NCBI GenBank assembly: GCA_003586115.2
Contig: QVOM02000116.1
Span: forward strand, 31,845,062 to 31,909,061
Origin: Salvator merianae
Lineage: Eukaryota; Chordata; Lepidosauria; Squamata; Teiidae
Direction of reading: 5' to 3'
DNA: 64,000 bases
Of the stretch, positions 1 through 10,560 are shown piece after piece; position 1 is the stretch's first letter, and every line of letters starts with the position of its first letter. Made by a program: the position numbers and the translations under genes. The notes below the pieces were generated by a model, which saw only the letters and a list, made by a program, of their open reading frames with translations, did no database searches and had not been told where the DNA came from.

Positions 1-460
1 CTTCTGACTGGGTGCAAACCATGCCAGTCTTGTAAGCTTTGTACTGTTTGGCAATTTACTACTGGGCCCAATTCAAGGTGTGGATGTTAACATATAAAGT
101 CCTAAATGGCTTTCGCACTGAATATCTGAAAGAGCCACTGGGTACTAAGATCACAAGGATAGGCTTTTTTTGTTCTACTGTCCTCAGAAGAACAAAGGGT
201 GGTGGCATGTGAGAGAGCCTTTTTGGTGGTGCCCCCCAGGTATTGGAACAGTCTGCTATTAGAGGTACACCGGGCACCAATGCCACATGGCTTTCGATGC
301 CAGGCCTTTGAAGTCTAGCTCCCTCTGAATATTGTCCTGCTAAGGTGGGAGAGTTATATTTTAAGTATGCTTTATAAATGTTTCATTGTTATTGTTTTTA
401 TTAAATGTCTTGAGTCCTTAGGGTAGAGAGCTAGATAAAATATTTAAAATAAATAATAAA
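1..460 (+). mobile_element. L2-like LINE 3' end fragment
   Basis: The left part resembles the C-terminal reverse-transcriptase region of L2/CR1-group LINEs: the bases around 50-125 read as the degenerate 'FWQFTTGPNSRCGC..' to 'KVLNGFRTEYLKEPLG' stretch typical of these elements. It is followed by an AT-rich 3' tail ending in aaataaataataaa. It is cut by the window start, carries frame breaks and lies inside MINDY3 intron 1. Exact clade (L2 versus CR1) is uncertain. Confidence 0.65.
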
Positions 461-480
461 CAAGTTTAGGTACCTGATGG

Positions 481-512
<32 letters not shown>

Positions 513-566
513 ATGTGTGTGTGTGTATGTGTGTGTATGTGCGCGCGCGCGCGTGTGTGTGTGTGT
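481..566. repeat. Compound (AT)n-(GT)n-(GC)n microsatellite
   Basis: An uninterrupted 86-bp run of strictly alternating purine and pyrimidine. It starts as AT repeats, passes through GT/AT mixtures and a GC block at about 541-553, and ends as GT repeats. Such tracts can adopt Z-DNA. It lies in MINDY3 intron 1. Confidence 0.97.
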
Positions 567-1284
567 TTCGAAGACTTAGTATTACAACCAGCCAGAGTCA
601 AACTTATAAGGATTTAAGAACTCCATATATATACAGTAGAATGTAGTCCCTGGAATGACTATGTTCAACTGCGTTCAATCAGTATTTAACACCATTTGAC
701 ACAGATTCCTCTGCTCTGTCATACCTCTGGTATGGCACACTCCAGCAATAAGGAGACATCTCTGCCGTTTCATTTAGTTTACTTTTCTAATGATAGCAGA
801 ACAAAGTGTGTACTTTTTTCACTGTTATCTGACTTTTCAAAACAGCTAAGTGGAACCAAGTATGCAAGAGGTAATTTACCAATTTACCTTTTCAGTGTTT
901 TATACAGATGGATACCTTTTACAAAACACAAAATCTAGTTTCTAAATAAAAAAAGTTAATAAAAGCCCATATTTTAGAAAGGCTACAAAACAACCCCCTA
1001 AAAGTGACACATGATTCATCATCATCATTACTGATACCGATATGCAGACAGTTGAGGGACTGTTCAGAACAGACTGGGATGCACATGAAGTTGACAGGAG
1101 AGGCAAAGAGGAAATTAGGCCTATTATTCTGGTTCAAAACCCCTACAGCTAATCATGTTAAATAAGGGCACTTTTTCCTATGTTCCAATATGCCAAGGCG
1201 CAACTAGTAAAGGGAGTTTCCATTTTAGCCTATAACTCGCTATAACATTAAAAGTGAGGAAGAGGCCCATAAGAATCTTATCAG
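567..1284. other. Intronic sequence, nothing recognised
   Basis: AT-rich sequence of MINDY3 intron 1. Short open frames occur on both strands but none resembles a known protein, and no repeat family is clear. Confidence 0.5.
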
Positions 1285-1293
1285 AAGAGCCAA

Positions 1294-2130
1294 CAAACAA
1301 ATCAAAAGAACGAAATAATGGAAAGCCTGTTTCAAATATGGCAGTCAGATATTAATATTATGAGGGAAAATGCTGGGCAAAAAATGAAGAAAATTAATGA
1401 TTTAAATAATAATAGGGTACAAGAGATGGTCCTTAATATATTTTATAGATGGTATAGGACACCAGCACAATTAGCACATATGAAACCCATGATGTCATCG
1501 CAATGCTGGCATGGGTGTGGACATAGAGGCACATACTTCCACCTTTGGTGGGAATGTGATATTATAAAATTGTTTTGGATAGTTATTCAGAATGAAATTA
1601 ATGACATTTTAAATTTAAATTTGAATTTATCACCAGAACTAGTTTTTTTCTGAAGTGACATCAGGGAGAATAAGTGAGGAAAAACAGTATTTATTTGCTC
1701 AAATGATATTGGCAGTGCAGTCAACAGTTGTATTGGGATGAAGGGAAAGTACTAAATGGAACAATATAGATTTGATATAATGCGGGAAATGAGATTTAAA
1801 AGTCAAGGTATGAAATTGCTTTCTAAAACAGAGGAAAAATGGAAAGACTAATTGCATTTTTCAACGAGACCCCAAGTGCCAGATGAAATAAGAGAAGAAA
1901 TAATAAGACTAACTCTTTGGTCCAGCTAAAAAGAAGGTGGAAGAAGATGGAAAAAGTAATCTAAATTTGTCAACCAGTGTGCCTAACGGGTAGTTTGGCA
2001 GAGTGGTGGTGGGGTAGTTAGTGTTTGTTTGTTTCTTTTTCAATGTATTTTTTTTTTTGGGGGGGAGTACTATATGTTGTATTTATGTTGTTACAATTTG
2101 TAAATCTTTAATAAAAAAAAAATTAAAAAA
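1294..2130 (+). mobile_element. 5'-truncated L1 LINE (ORF2 C-terminus plus 3' UTR)
   Basis: The open stretch 1318-1653 encodes the end of L1 ORF2. It has the FYRWYRTP motif followed by a cysteine/histidine cluster (CWHGCG, then GTYFHLWWEC), which is the L1 C-terminal zinc-knuckle-like region. The frame then breaks. The 3' UTR carries a T/G-rich stretch (about 2030-2067), a taatAAA signal and a poly(A) tail near 2112-2130. The word AAGAGCCAA occurs at 1285-1293 and again at 2131-2139, a plausible 9-bp target-site duplication. The same subfamily recurs at 32935-33800 (minus) and 62772-63033. Inactive. Confidence 0.9.
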
Positions 2131-2163
2131 AAGAGCCAAGAGACTAAAAAAAAAAAAAAAAAG

Positions 2164-4074
2164 AAAATCAGTAAAATATAAGAAAAATTGACAAACAAAC
2201 AGTAAGCCATTTTTTCAACACTTTGATGTTCCTTTTTTTTAATGAATTGGGAAATCATCACCCCTTTTCTTTGGTTACTGCCACTCAGAGATCTGTGTTC
2301 TTCCTTAGAAATTTCAGTAACACAATCCATTAGGTCACAATCCTACTCTCTACCAGCAGTACTGCTCTCCTGCTAACACATACACTCTTCCCCATTTGTC
2401 TGTACTTAATTGAATCCTGAAAACTGACATTATAGGGAAAATCTGTGTAACAAATACAGTTATTTCATTGATTTAAATAGGGAAACAAATTAACTTATTC
2501 CAAACCCATTCCAAAATCACCCTATATGCCTGGTGGCATAAGGAAAAAACAAAATGAATAACGATAAGATTATATCTAAAATAAAATAAATGTTAATGAT
2601 TTAATTAAACATTAAAGTTCATACAGACTGGACCAGATGCCTTCCACATTTCATTATCCAAAACAAAATTTCCAGTTATAGCACTGTATATGGGCTTTCA
2701 TCCAAGAAAAGGCAGAAGAGTATGTCTTTTCCCAGATTACAGACCTTTTCACTCAAACATTTTGGCTGTGTAATAAGATAATAAAAAAGACAAACTTTAC
2801 AAGTGAAAATCCTTACAGTGAGAGTGGGGATAGTGGGCAACAAATGGTGATACAGGGCTGTTTCAAATGTTTGGAAACACAATTCTGTACAACTCTCCCT
2901 GGCAGAAAAGATAAAAATGTGAAGCGCTGACAGCCCAACAATGGTATCACTGTTCCTTGGACACTGCAAAGATAAGAAGAACTGCACACAGTGCTGTTCA
3001 AATAGAGATTTGGTTGACAATGTGACTGCGTTAACTTGTCATTGTATTAACCTGTCATTGCAATATGAGCATATACTGGCTGTGTAGCACTGCACTATAA
3101 GACAGTCTAGTATCAGTAATTACACTCCTGAATTTTTCATGAAATCTAGTAGTTTTCATACAACCAAAATATCAAAACCATTTAAGAAATTTGCACAGTC
3201 TAGGCATGTGATATGAGCAGACAACTTTTATACTCTAGGTGTGCGATACATGCAATAGGCAAGAAAGATACCATAATGCATGTCAGTATGGGGAAGGCAA
3301 AAACGTGGAAGGCAATAGTCTTTGAGGATAGATGCACTGAAGGAGATTATGGAATACGGCAAGAACTGCCATGGGAGTCAGTTTGGTTCTGACCTAAACC
3401 ACCCCATTTCTGACCCTAGATGCACGCTACACTGGCAAGCAAATGGAAGAATTGGTGCAATCTAGCGTCTAGTCACACTAAGCTTCTATCTGTGACTCAG
3501 TTATCTGAATTGCACCGAATTAGTTTAACCAAGCCAAACTGCTGAGGTAGTCAAGTTGGTCTGATAAGAGGAAAGATCACACCAAGCCATCTATTTCTCC
3601 CTTGTGCAGCAAGTGCCCAGAGTACTCTGAAACGAGGCAGTGTTGAGGAAGAACTGAGTCTAATCATATATCTGCAAGCATTGGTCCATTCAGCAACTAA
3701 AAACCAACCAAAATGAAATCTAAGTAATTGGTAGCACGCTTTTCTACCAAAAAGGCAACACATCAATTTTCACATTAGCCAATCCTCTCCAATTAAAAAA
3801 AGGAAGATTAAATTTTAAAAGCTTTTATATTCATTATTCATGGGGAAGCTATTGAAAAATTTCACTATCTGCATTATCTGTGCTGTTCTATTACTTGTGG
3901 GGTGCACGCCAAATTCAATATTGAAAAAGCACGCTGAAACTTTTTTTTCTATATATACTGTAGGGATTTCATGCATTAGATATCTCAAGACATTAAAAGG
4001 CTCCCAGATCCCAAACACAAATAGTCCTTAAAAGCAAATCTTGGTAAGATTTCAAAACACTTCATATTCTTGTG
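2164..4074. other. Intronic sequence, nothing recognised
   Basis: No exon, RNA gene or identifiable repeat is supported. Minus-strand open frames at 2676-3020 overlap each other in different frames and match no family I know. MINDY3 exon 2, expected on the minus strand to encode the segment after the first RW.QG, was looked for and not found. Confidence 0.45.
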
Positions 4075-4707
4075 TAATATATACATTGTACTTCTTTATA
4101 AATCTATGGTGGGGACACATTTGAAATACTGTGTACAATTCTGGTTTCCACACCTCAGAAAGGATACTGTAGAATTGGAAAAAGGGCAACCAAAATTATC
4201 AGTGGGGTTTGAACACCTTTCCTGTGAGATCAGTCTGCAACTAGGCCTCTTCAGCCTTTAAATGTAGCATTTAGGAAGGGACTTGATTTAAGTTTATAAA
4301 ATCGTGCATGGGGTGGAAAAGGTGAATTTAAAAAAATATTTTCTCTGTTGCACACTAGGAACAGGGGTCAATCTAGGAAGCTGTTGGGCAGGAAAGTTAG
4401 GAATGATAAGGGGAAGTATTTTTTTCACGCAATGGGTCATTGTCTATACCTGAGGAGGTGGTGATGGCCGCTAGTCTGGAGGAAAGGGATCATGGAGGAC
4501 AGGTGTTGCAATGGCTACTAGAATGGATGCTTAGATACTATCACCACGTTGGAGAGATAGGCAGAATGCCTCTAAAGGTCAATGGAAGGGAGCCGAGAGC
4601 AGGTGAGGATTTCACCTTTTTTCTGCTCAAGAATGCTCAAAAGCAAGTGGTGGATTACTGTGCAAGATGGGATATGGCCTGATCCAGCAGGTCTTCTTTT
4701 ATATTAT
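4075..4707 (+). mobile_element. CR1 LINE 3' fragment
   Basis: Around 4075-4260 the translation keeps the CR1 reverse-transcriptase tail motif 'LYKSMVGTHLKYCVQFW.PHLRKD', broken by frameshifts. The part at 4420-4700 is the CR1 3' UTR characteristic of squamates, running through 'aatggatgcttagata', 'gagcaggtgaggatttc' and 'gcctgatccagcagg'. Same family as the fragments near 12.8, 39.5, 46.2 and 50.0 kb. Confidence 0.85.
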
Positions 4708-5339
4708 AATAGCACTAGTTTTCAGCCTTGACAAACCAGACAGGAAGCATAATGTGAAGTCAGATACTACAATCCCAGCAAAAGAACAAAGTACATTTGA
4801 AATGGACATGATAAGAAAACCTGGGGTCATGACTTTGATGTATGATCCACTACCATCAACTGCATTTAAATCATTCATATCAACCATGAAGGGAAGCTAT
4901 TTAATCAGCAATAAAATAATCATGAGAAACTACAGCAGCTGGAAGGAAAGTATTTTGTTGGATGTGACCATAGCCGATACAGTAACTCTTACAAATCTCC
5001 CTGCTCCCCAGTTTCCATAGTGTATAATACATCTAGTAAGAACAGTTATTATTCTATAGATATTTCTACTGCTGCTTCTTCCTATAAATACTGAAGAGGA
5101 AACAGACTAATACTGTGCAATGAATCTTGGCTTTCAGAATGCAGAAATAATGGCTTTGTGGAGAAAACTGGATTAAACCAAGAACACTGGCTTTTGCATG
5201 TTGTGCATGCTGCCAATTCTGGCATCAAAGGTGCCCCAGGAGTGTTCCTAGTGTTTGCAAAACTTCTGAGTCAACCTCAGTCCACTGCCGTAGGAAAACT
5301 AAGGGAGGGTGCCAATGTCATGCCTTCAAAATTCCAAGT
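4708..5339. other. Intronic sequence, nothing recognised
   Basis: Unique-looking MINDY3 intron 1 sequence. Open frames at 4667-5020 and 5158-5391 show no known domain and no codon structure that persuades me they are genes. Confidence 0.4.
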
Positions 5340-5520
5340 ACGCCTACAGGCCCAAAGTCTTGACAGTCAGATTAGGGCCTATGGAATCTGAGTTCCAATC
5401 CCCACTGGCCATAAAACTCACCAAGCAGGGCTATTTTAAGGATAAAATGGGGGACAGCTACAACTTCTGCTTGAGGCTCCTTGAAGAAAAAGGGGGATAC
5501 AAATGTAATAAGTAAATACA
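5340..5520 (+). mobile_element. tRNA-derived SINE, degraded
   Basis: Contains a box B-like word (gagttccaatcccc, near 5391) and downstream text matching the body of squamate tRNA SINEs (ccactggccataaaactcacc, gataaaatggggga, gatacaaatgtaataagtaaata). The box A end is poorly preserved. Old, divergent copy in intron 1. Confidence 0.6.
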
Positions 5521-5698
5521 TTAACAAACATTACAACAAGGTTCTGAATCTCTTGCATCTCTACTAGCAACTAGCTTTGCAATATGATGCTGCATTTATG
5601 AAAACCAATCCAGAAATTCTGATCATCAAAATGACTGTTCTATTTGGGAACTGATGGAGGTAGCATATATGTGTAAGAGAAAATGATCTGTGAATGTG

Positions 5699-5845
5699 GA
5701 TGAAGGAGAGCCCCTGTGGTGCAATGGTTGAGAGCACAAGGCATGGAAAAGCAAAGTTCAAATACCCATTCAGCCACGCAAGCCCACCGCCTCACAATCA
5801 CCATCACGAAGAAAGGAAGAATATAAATGCCAAAATATGGTACGT
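5699..5845 (+). mobile_element. tRNA-derived SINE with internal deletion
   Basis: A tRNA-like head is visible: gtggtgcaatggttgagag (box A region, near 5716) followed by a box B-like caaagttcaaatacccatt. The tail reads gaaggaagaatataaatgcca. The middle of the usual SINE body is missing. It sits about 120-260 bp downstream of the MINDY3 exon 1 splice donor, on the strand opposite to the gene. Confidence 0.65.
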
Positions 5846-5861
5846 TTAACACGAGTAGTGG

Positions 5862-5893
5862 GAAGGACGGATGGACGGACGGAAGGAAGGAAG
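5862..5893. repeat. GGAC/GGAA tetranucleotide repeat
   Basis: Short purine-rich tetranucleotide run at the intron-side edge of the CpG island. Confidence 0.8.
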
Positions 5894-5919
5894 ACTGGCT
5901 TGACAAGGAAGGATAAGGA

Positions 5920-6700
5920 GTGGACGAGGGTTGGCTAGGTGTCCTAGAGGGGGCCGGCAGTACCTTGTGCCCAGCGACAGAAGATGGTATCCGCGAGGCT
6001 CTGCGAGCCCCCGGGCTTCTTGCCCCACACCAGCTGGACGACCTCCTGCCCCACTTCAGCCATGGGGGCGGCCACAGAAACGGCAGTGGAGGGGGCTCCC
6101 GGGCCGGGCCGCTGCCGAGCAGGCGTCGTCGTCGGTGACTCCCGGCGGCGAGGGAAAGGCGTCGTCTGCGAGGCAATGGCTGAGGAGCGGCTGCCAACCC
6201 GCTTTCCCTCAACATGGGCGGCAGAAGCGGGAGTCAGGAAGCGGCAGAACGGGGCGAAGGCAGGGGGCAGCGTCTCTTCACGCTCTTGACTGCTGCTGCA
6301 CCTGAGGAGGGAGGGGGAGGAGAAGAAGCGTCGAGGAAGGCTCGAAAGGGATGCCGGAAGAACAGGAGACGGAAGGGAAGAGAAGGGAGGCCCGCCCGGC
6401 GTGGCTGGCTCAGTCAAAGGAGCAGTACGGGAAAGGACGACGCTTTCCCCGTACGGAAACCACCCTTTATGGCCGGCCACTTTGCCCGGGATAAGCCCAA
6501 GGAAAGACCTCGCCCCCTATTGGCCACCATTACTGTGCCCCCTCCGTGAGAGGAGCGAACGGCGCCACTCGCCCCCTGTTATGGATGTTACAGACCCGCC
6601 TTCCGCTCTAGTCTGCTGCCGTCCGCATCTCGCCTCGCCTCCCTCCCGTCAGGTTCAGTGAAAAGGTTGAATGAGGGGGCTGGGCACACCACGCGCTCCT
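5920..6700 (-). promoter_or_regulatory. MINDY3: CpG island and promoter/5' UTR region of MINDY3
   Basis: GC-rich, CpG-dense stretch surrounding MINDY3 exon 1, in sharp contrast to the AT-rich flanks. There is no TATA box at the expected place, consistent with a housekeeping CpG promoter. ATTGG words (CCAAT boxes read on the gene's strand) occur at 6519-6523 and 6702-6706. An imperfect inverted repeat around GTACGGGAAAG lies at 6425-6454. The transcription start cannot be fixed from sequence; the 5' UTR probably begins between about 6100 and 6550. Overlapping long open frames on both strands here reflect the high GC content, not genes. Confidence 0.85.
5964..6063 (-). CDS. MINDY3: MINDY3 (FAM188A) coding exon 1
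   Basis: The minus-strand translation from an ATG at 6063 begins MAEVGQEVVQLVWGKKPG and ends ADTIFCRWAQ, 33 codons plus one base. This aligns with the N-terminus of vertebrate MINDY3, whose first exon encodes an M-[S/A]-E-x(4)-E-[L/V]-x-[E/Q]-LVWG head and the SDTIFCRW[T/A]QG segment. A canonical splice donor (CAAG|GTACTG) follows immediately at 5963, so the glycine codon is split in phase 1. The start has a strong Kozak context (CCCCCATGG). The reading frame stays open upstream to 6480, but homology supports the start at 6063. MINDY3 is a MINDY-family cysteine protease that trims Lys48-linked ubiquitin chains; its catalytic residues lie in later exons, outside this window. Relative to the human protein this exon has a small expansion (KKPGGSQSLA in place of TKSSPGLS). 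Identification is from memory of the family. Confidence 0.9.
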
Positions 6701-7100
6701 CATTGGTGCTGTCGCTGACAGACACAGAAATGGGCCACTCAAAGGCAGGAGGACGGGTTTTTCTTCTTTCCTCCCGCCCTACGGAGTAGTAGAACAGGGT
6801 AGCGAAAGAGGTTGCTGCTGCTCCTACTGTAAATTAATACACATTCACCACCCAGAGCCATTGAGTGAGCGTGGAGCTGCTACGCTCAGTTCTGATTTGA
6901 CCAGGCAGACTAATAAGTACCGAACGCAACCAATCATTGATGAAAAGGGGAGGCGACTTACTGGCGTGCGTTGTGATTGTTCAGGGAGTGAAGACCACGG
7001 ATACACAAAGAGTAGTAAAAAAGAAAGAGTGTTTGCGCATGCTCGTGGTTCTTTCTTCCGGTGGGAAGTCTTACGTGTGTAATGTTGGGAAATTTAAAAA
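6701..7100. promoter_or_regulatory. Upstream promoter shoulder with NRF1- and ETS-type words
   Basis: Declining CpG density upstream of MINDY3. TGCGCATGC at 7034-7042 matches the NRF1 palindrome, and CTTCCGG at 7055-7061 is an ETS core (CCGGAAG on the minus strand). Both are common in housekeeping and bidirectional promoters. A divergent plus-strand transcript is possible, but no exon is recognisable. Confidence 0.4.
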
Positions 7101-7289
7101 CGTCTGACAGAAGTACAAGTGTTACTACAGGACAGAGAAAAGCAGGTTTAAGGATGTAGTGCACAAAGTACAGTCACTCCAAGAGTAAAGGCGCTTTCAA
7201 GTCAAACTTTAGGCTGTTCTAAAACCCGGGATTATCCTGGCACCGTATTGGGATTGCCACACTGGCAAAATCCTGGTATATCGCTATTG

Positions 7290-7925
7290 CGGGATAAAGA
7301 ACTCTGATCTTGTTTTTTTTCTGAAATGGTGATATTGCTGTGTTTGGTGCTTGCTCCCAGGATTCTTCCTGTTGAAATAGATGCAAAGAATGCATCCAAA
7401 TTGTAAACTTCCAGGGGAGTCCAGTCCCTTCAATAGCTGGATGCCTATTTCCCTATTTTGTGGACTCAAGAGGCCATGACTTAACAGAACCTCCATCTTG
7501 TCTAAATTGAGCTTCAATTCTATTTCTGTCTCCAGTCAACAATGAAGTGCCTGTAATGCTGTTCCTGATACAGATGAAGCTGAATATCAGCATACTGATG
7601 ACATTTAAATTTTCTGATAAGTACTTCCAGTAGTTTTGTACATATGTTAAATAGGCAACTATTGGTTAGCTCTCAATGTATTGAACAAAAATTTCTTGTC
7701 TTATATTGGCCTTGGAGAAAGGTATGCAACCACTGCAATACAGGACCTCCAACTTACAGTCTCTTACCCTCTTCAGAAGAATATTGTGGTCAGTGGAATG
7801 AAAAGTTGGTGTGAGGTTGAGGAAAACTAGCCGGATGCCGACACCCTGTCTGCCATCCAATAAAGGTCATCAACCAGTGTGATAAGACAGTTTCATTGTG
7901 TCAAGACAAGACAGTGCCATAACCA
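7290..7925 (-). mobile_element. L2-like LINE reverse-transcriptase fragment
   Basis: Minus-strand translation, in broken frames, runs from a degraded AFDTVDHxILL-type block (read here as FHSTDHNILLKRV near 7790), through an HQYAD remnant of the catalytic YxDD box (near 7590), to KLNLDKMEVLLS (near 7500), the usual KLNPDKTEVLL motif. The order and spacing match the L2/CR1-group palm domain with deletions. Inactive. Confidence 0.75.
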
Positions 7926-8814
7926 TCAACACTGTACTTAATCCAACTTTCTATATTTTGTTAAATATTTCTTCAAAAGCAGGCAGAGCCAATGCTGCTG
8001 TTATACCTTTCAGGCAACTGATCTGAAGTGAGTTCTTTTCTTATATTTTTAGTCTTAGCAAGATTTATGTATTTAAAACACTTCTGTAGTTTTTCCTGTT
8101 AAGATCTTGAAGTTGTTTATATATCAATTTATATATTAAGTTTCAAACAATTTTTTAAAAAAATAAAAATATTTAAACTATTGGTGGAACTTTCCGACTT
8201 GTTACTGTTGCTACTAGTGTAAGGCCTGAGAACATAAATAACCTTATGCATTTGTAAATTAAAGCTTTTAGAGAGTTATGTCCAGTGGGAATTTGTGAAA
8301 ACAAACACTTTTTAATATTAGTATTAAATGTTTTTCAGAAAAACAGAGCAGACCTCTGTTAGATCAGGCCCTATGCCCAACAGCTGGTTTCCTGGAGATT
8401 CTAAGAGATTCTAGATTAAATTTGGGAGCCATTCAGATTGATTCATATGGTTAATCACCAGTGATCCAAGAAATGAAGCCTTTGAAGCTAGGGAAGCAGT
8501 CAGGCTCCAGCTGGAGCCCTGCCTTTTGATCTATTGCCTTTTGGCAGATCAATATGAGATTCAGCAAGATGAAAGATAACTGCTCAGTGAACTGGCTGTC
8601 ACCAGTATCAAGCAATATGGTCTGGTGTGATATCAAACAATATTTAACATGTTTGCCCGCCGGCAAATCTCGTGCTTCTTTTCGCCCCACACGATTTGTC
8701 AGTTTCTGTTTAACAGCCAATGTAATATGGTGCTTAGAATATTTGAGCAAATTTAGGAATTCCTGGATTTGAAACTTCCCTCTGTCATGGAAGGGCACTG
8801 GATAACTTGGGCCA
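7926..8814. other. Intergenic sequence, nothing recognised
   Basis: AT-rich to about 8340, then unique. Open frames on both strands at 8451-8846 overlap and have no recognisable domain. Confidence 0.45.
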
Positions 8815-8945
8815 GTTACTGCTTCTCGGCCACCTTTCAGGGTCATTGTGAAGGTGATATAGAAAAGACGAGAACAGCGTTCTCTGCTAGGATCTCTGGA
8901 GAAGACAGGCTGGATATAAATGCCATAAATAAATAAAATTTAGAA
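8815..8945 (+). mobile_element. SINE 3' half
   Basis: Matches the second half of squamate tRNA SINEs (gtcattgtgaaggtgatat..., gagaagacaggctggatataaatgccataaataaataaa) with the A-rich tail at 8922-8945. The tRNA head is missing. Confidence 0.55.
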
Positions 8946-9312
8946 GTAGTAATAATGAATGTGCTATGATGCATTTATCCACACTTTCATTGAAGCTTCA
9001 TCTTTAGAATTAAGTGATTTTTTTTCATTAAAAATCCTGATATCCTTCCATACCTTTATGGCATCCCTCACTTGCCAGAACCTTCAAAACCTTATGGCAG
9101 GCCACTAGACTGTGTGGGAGAGCTTTCCACAGTTTAACTATGTCCAATACAGAGAATTTGTCATAATGGGTGGGATGGATTTTCTTGATGGTTTGCTTTT
9201 ATTTTGTTGACGACATTTTCTAGCGTTGCATATGAAATGGAATCTTGAGCTGTACTCTTTCATTTTTGTAATTTTGAATTACAATGGGATAGCACAGGCT
9301 AACCATTGCTAT

Positions 9313-9849
9313 GGTCATCTGACACTGAAGTGTACCACGACAGCTATTCTTTAGATACTGCAATTGCCTTTTGCCGCCTCTACCTGATGTGGGAGGCAAC
9401 GGCAACCTCTGCCTGCTGCTTCTGTGATTGTTTCTTTTGAAAATAACCATAGACTAGCCAAGTGCCTGTCCACTTGCCTTTGTTTTTCTTCTCTTGTGCT
9501 TGACTAGCTTCTGGGTATTTTCAAAAGCACTGATTTCCAACCTGGGGTATGCATACTCCCAGGGTACAAACCAGAACATTTAGGAATACTTGAAAAGAAA
9601 CTGGATAATGGTGGGAAAAGACACATACATTAGTCCTGTGAGCAGTGTCCTTCATTTTGCTAATGTGAAGGGTACAGTTTGTGGAAATGGTCTGCCAAGA
9701 AGTGCAAGTGAAAAAAGATTGGAAAGCACTGTTCAAGAAGACAATCAAGGAAGCAGCAGGCAGACAAAGGTAAGTGTCCACTATTATGGGAAATCTGGCG
9801 ATATAGTCTTGGGAGAATCACAGGTTTTAACCCACTTTGGGAGGCATCC
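9313..9849 (+). mobile_element. Harbinger-like MITE with central hairpin (copy 1)
   Basis: The right end (gatatagtcttgggagaatcacaggttttaac, then gggaggcatcc) matches the right end of the element at 58869-59309. A near-perfect hairpin occupies 9434-9527: arms CTTTTGAAAATAACC... and ...GTATTTTCAAAAG, loop containing CACTTGCCTTTGTTTTTCTT. About 240 bp between 9536 and 9775 is foreign to the family and looks like an insertion. The left end near 9313 is poorly preserved. Confidence 0.6.
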
Positions 9850-9860
9850 ACAGTCAGGAA

Positions 9861-9975
9861 TTGTTGTTCAGTCATTCAGTTGTGTTGGACTCTTCATGAC
9901 CCCATGGACCATAGTACACCAGGCCTTTCCGTCCTTCAGTGTCTTCCAAAGTCAGGAGACTGTCCATGTATTTCC
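9861..9975 (-). mobile_element. BovB-type RTE LINE 3' end
   Basis: The plus-strand text gttgttcagtcattcagttg, followed by gactcttcatgaccccatgg and caccaggcctttccgtcctt, is the reverse complement of the 3' terminal part of BovB, the RTE-clade LINE shared by squamates and ruminants. It is longer than the BovB-derived tail of Sauria SINEs, so I favour a LINE fragment. Highly truncated. Confidence 0.8.
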
Positions 9976-9989
9976 CAGTATCTGAGTGT

Positions 9990-10560
9990 GTTTAAACCCA
10001 AGAACCAGAATGCTTTCATGGTTGTTTTAAAGTCTTCTTTTTTTGTATGATTGCTGTTTGTGTATTGAAGTAACTCAGAGAACAGTGCATATATGTAATA
10101 ACAAAATACCCAGAACAGCCAAGTGCTTGGAATAAGTGTAGAGGATGAAAAAGGGCAAAAATTCCAGCCTGCACAATATTACTGCTGCTACTACTACTAC
10201 TAATAAGTTTGAGATACCTTAAAGACTGATACATTTATTACAGCATAACCTTCCAAACATACAGTCCAAACTTTACTGTATCAGATGCATGAAATATTTA
10301 CATTGGTTAGTATGCGCAAAGCTGTTACACAGTAGTGATTCTGCTATTGTTAACAATGAGACTAGAGAGAAAGGAAACAAAAAAAAATATATCGATGATG
10401 ATTACTTTTAAGTGCCCCTCTCCATGCATCTGGAAGTCACTGGTAATTAACATCTCTAGCAGGATAAAACAACCTGTTTTCTCAGTTGAGACTCTAGACG
10501 ATAGCAGGGGCATGGCAAGTTTGGAACGGACCCAGTGAGACGATTTGAAAATAGGCCCTC
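9990..10560. other. Intergenic; short interspersed-repeat piece at 10198-10290
   Basis: 10180-10204 is a (GCT/ACT)n trinucleotide run. The following text (gagataccttaaagactgatacatttattacagcataa, then tcagatgcatgaa) resembles a widespread reptile repeat whose class I cannot name; a similar piece begins near 22680. The rest shows nothing recognisable. Confidence 0.35.

Noticed and set aside
1318..1653. 111-codon open frame
   Set aside because: It is the C-terminal end of L1 ORF2 in a truncated retrotransposon, not a host gene.
2676..3020. Possible MINDY3 exon 2 on the minus strand
   Set aside because: The translation lacks the expected FVFSESEG / EQFEGGPCAVIAP-type segment that holds the catalytic cysteine, and no matching splice sites were found.
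5340..5845. Possible functional tRNA genes because of box A/box B-like words
   Set aside because: Neither locus folds into a cloverleaf with acceptor pairing; both continue into SINE bodies with A-rich tails.
5640..6549. Several long open frames on both strands around the CpG island
   Set aside because: High GC content removes stop codons. Only the short segment 5964-6063 (minus) has protein homology, and it ends at a proper splice donor.
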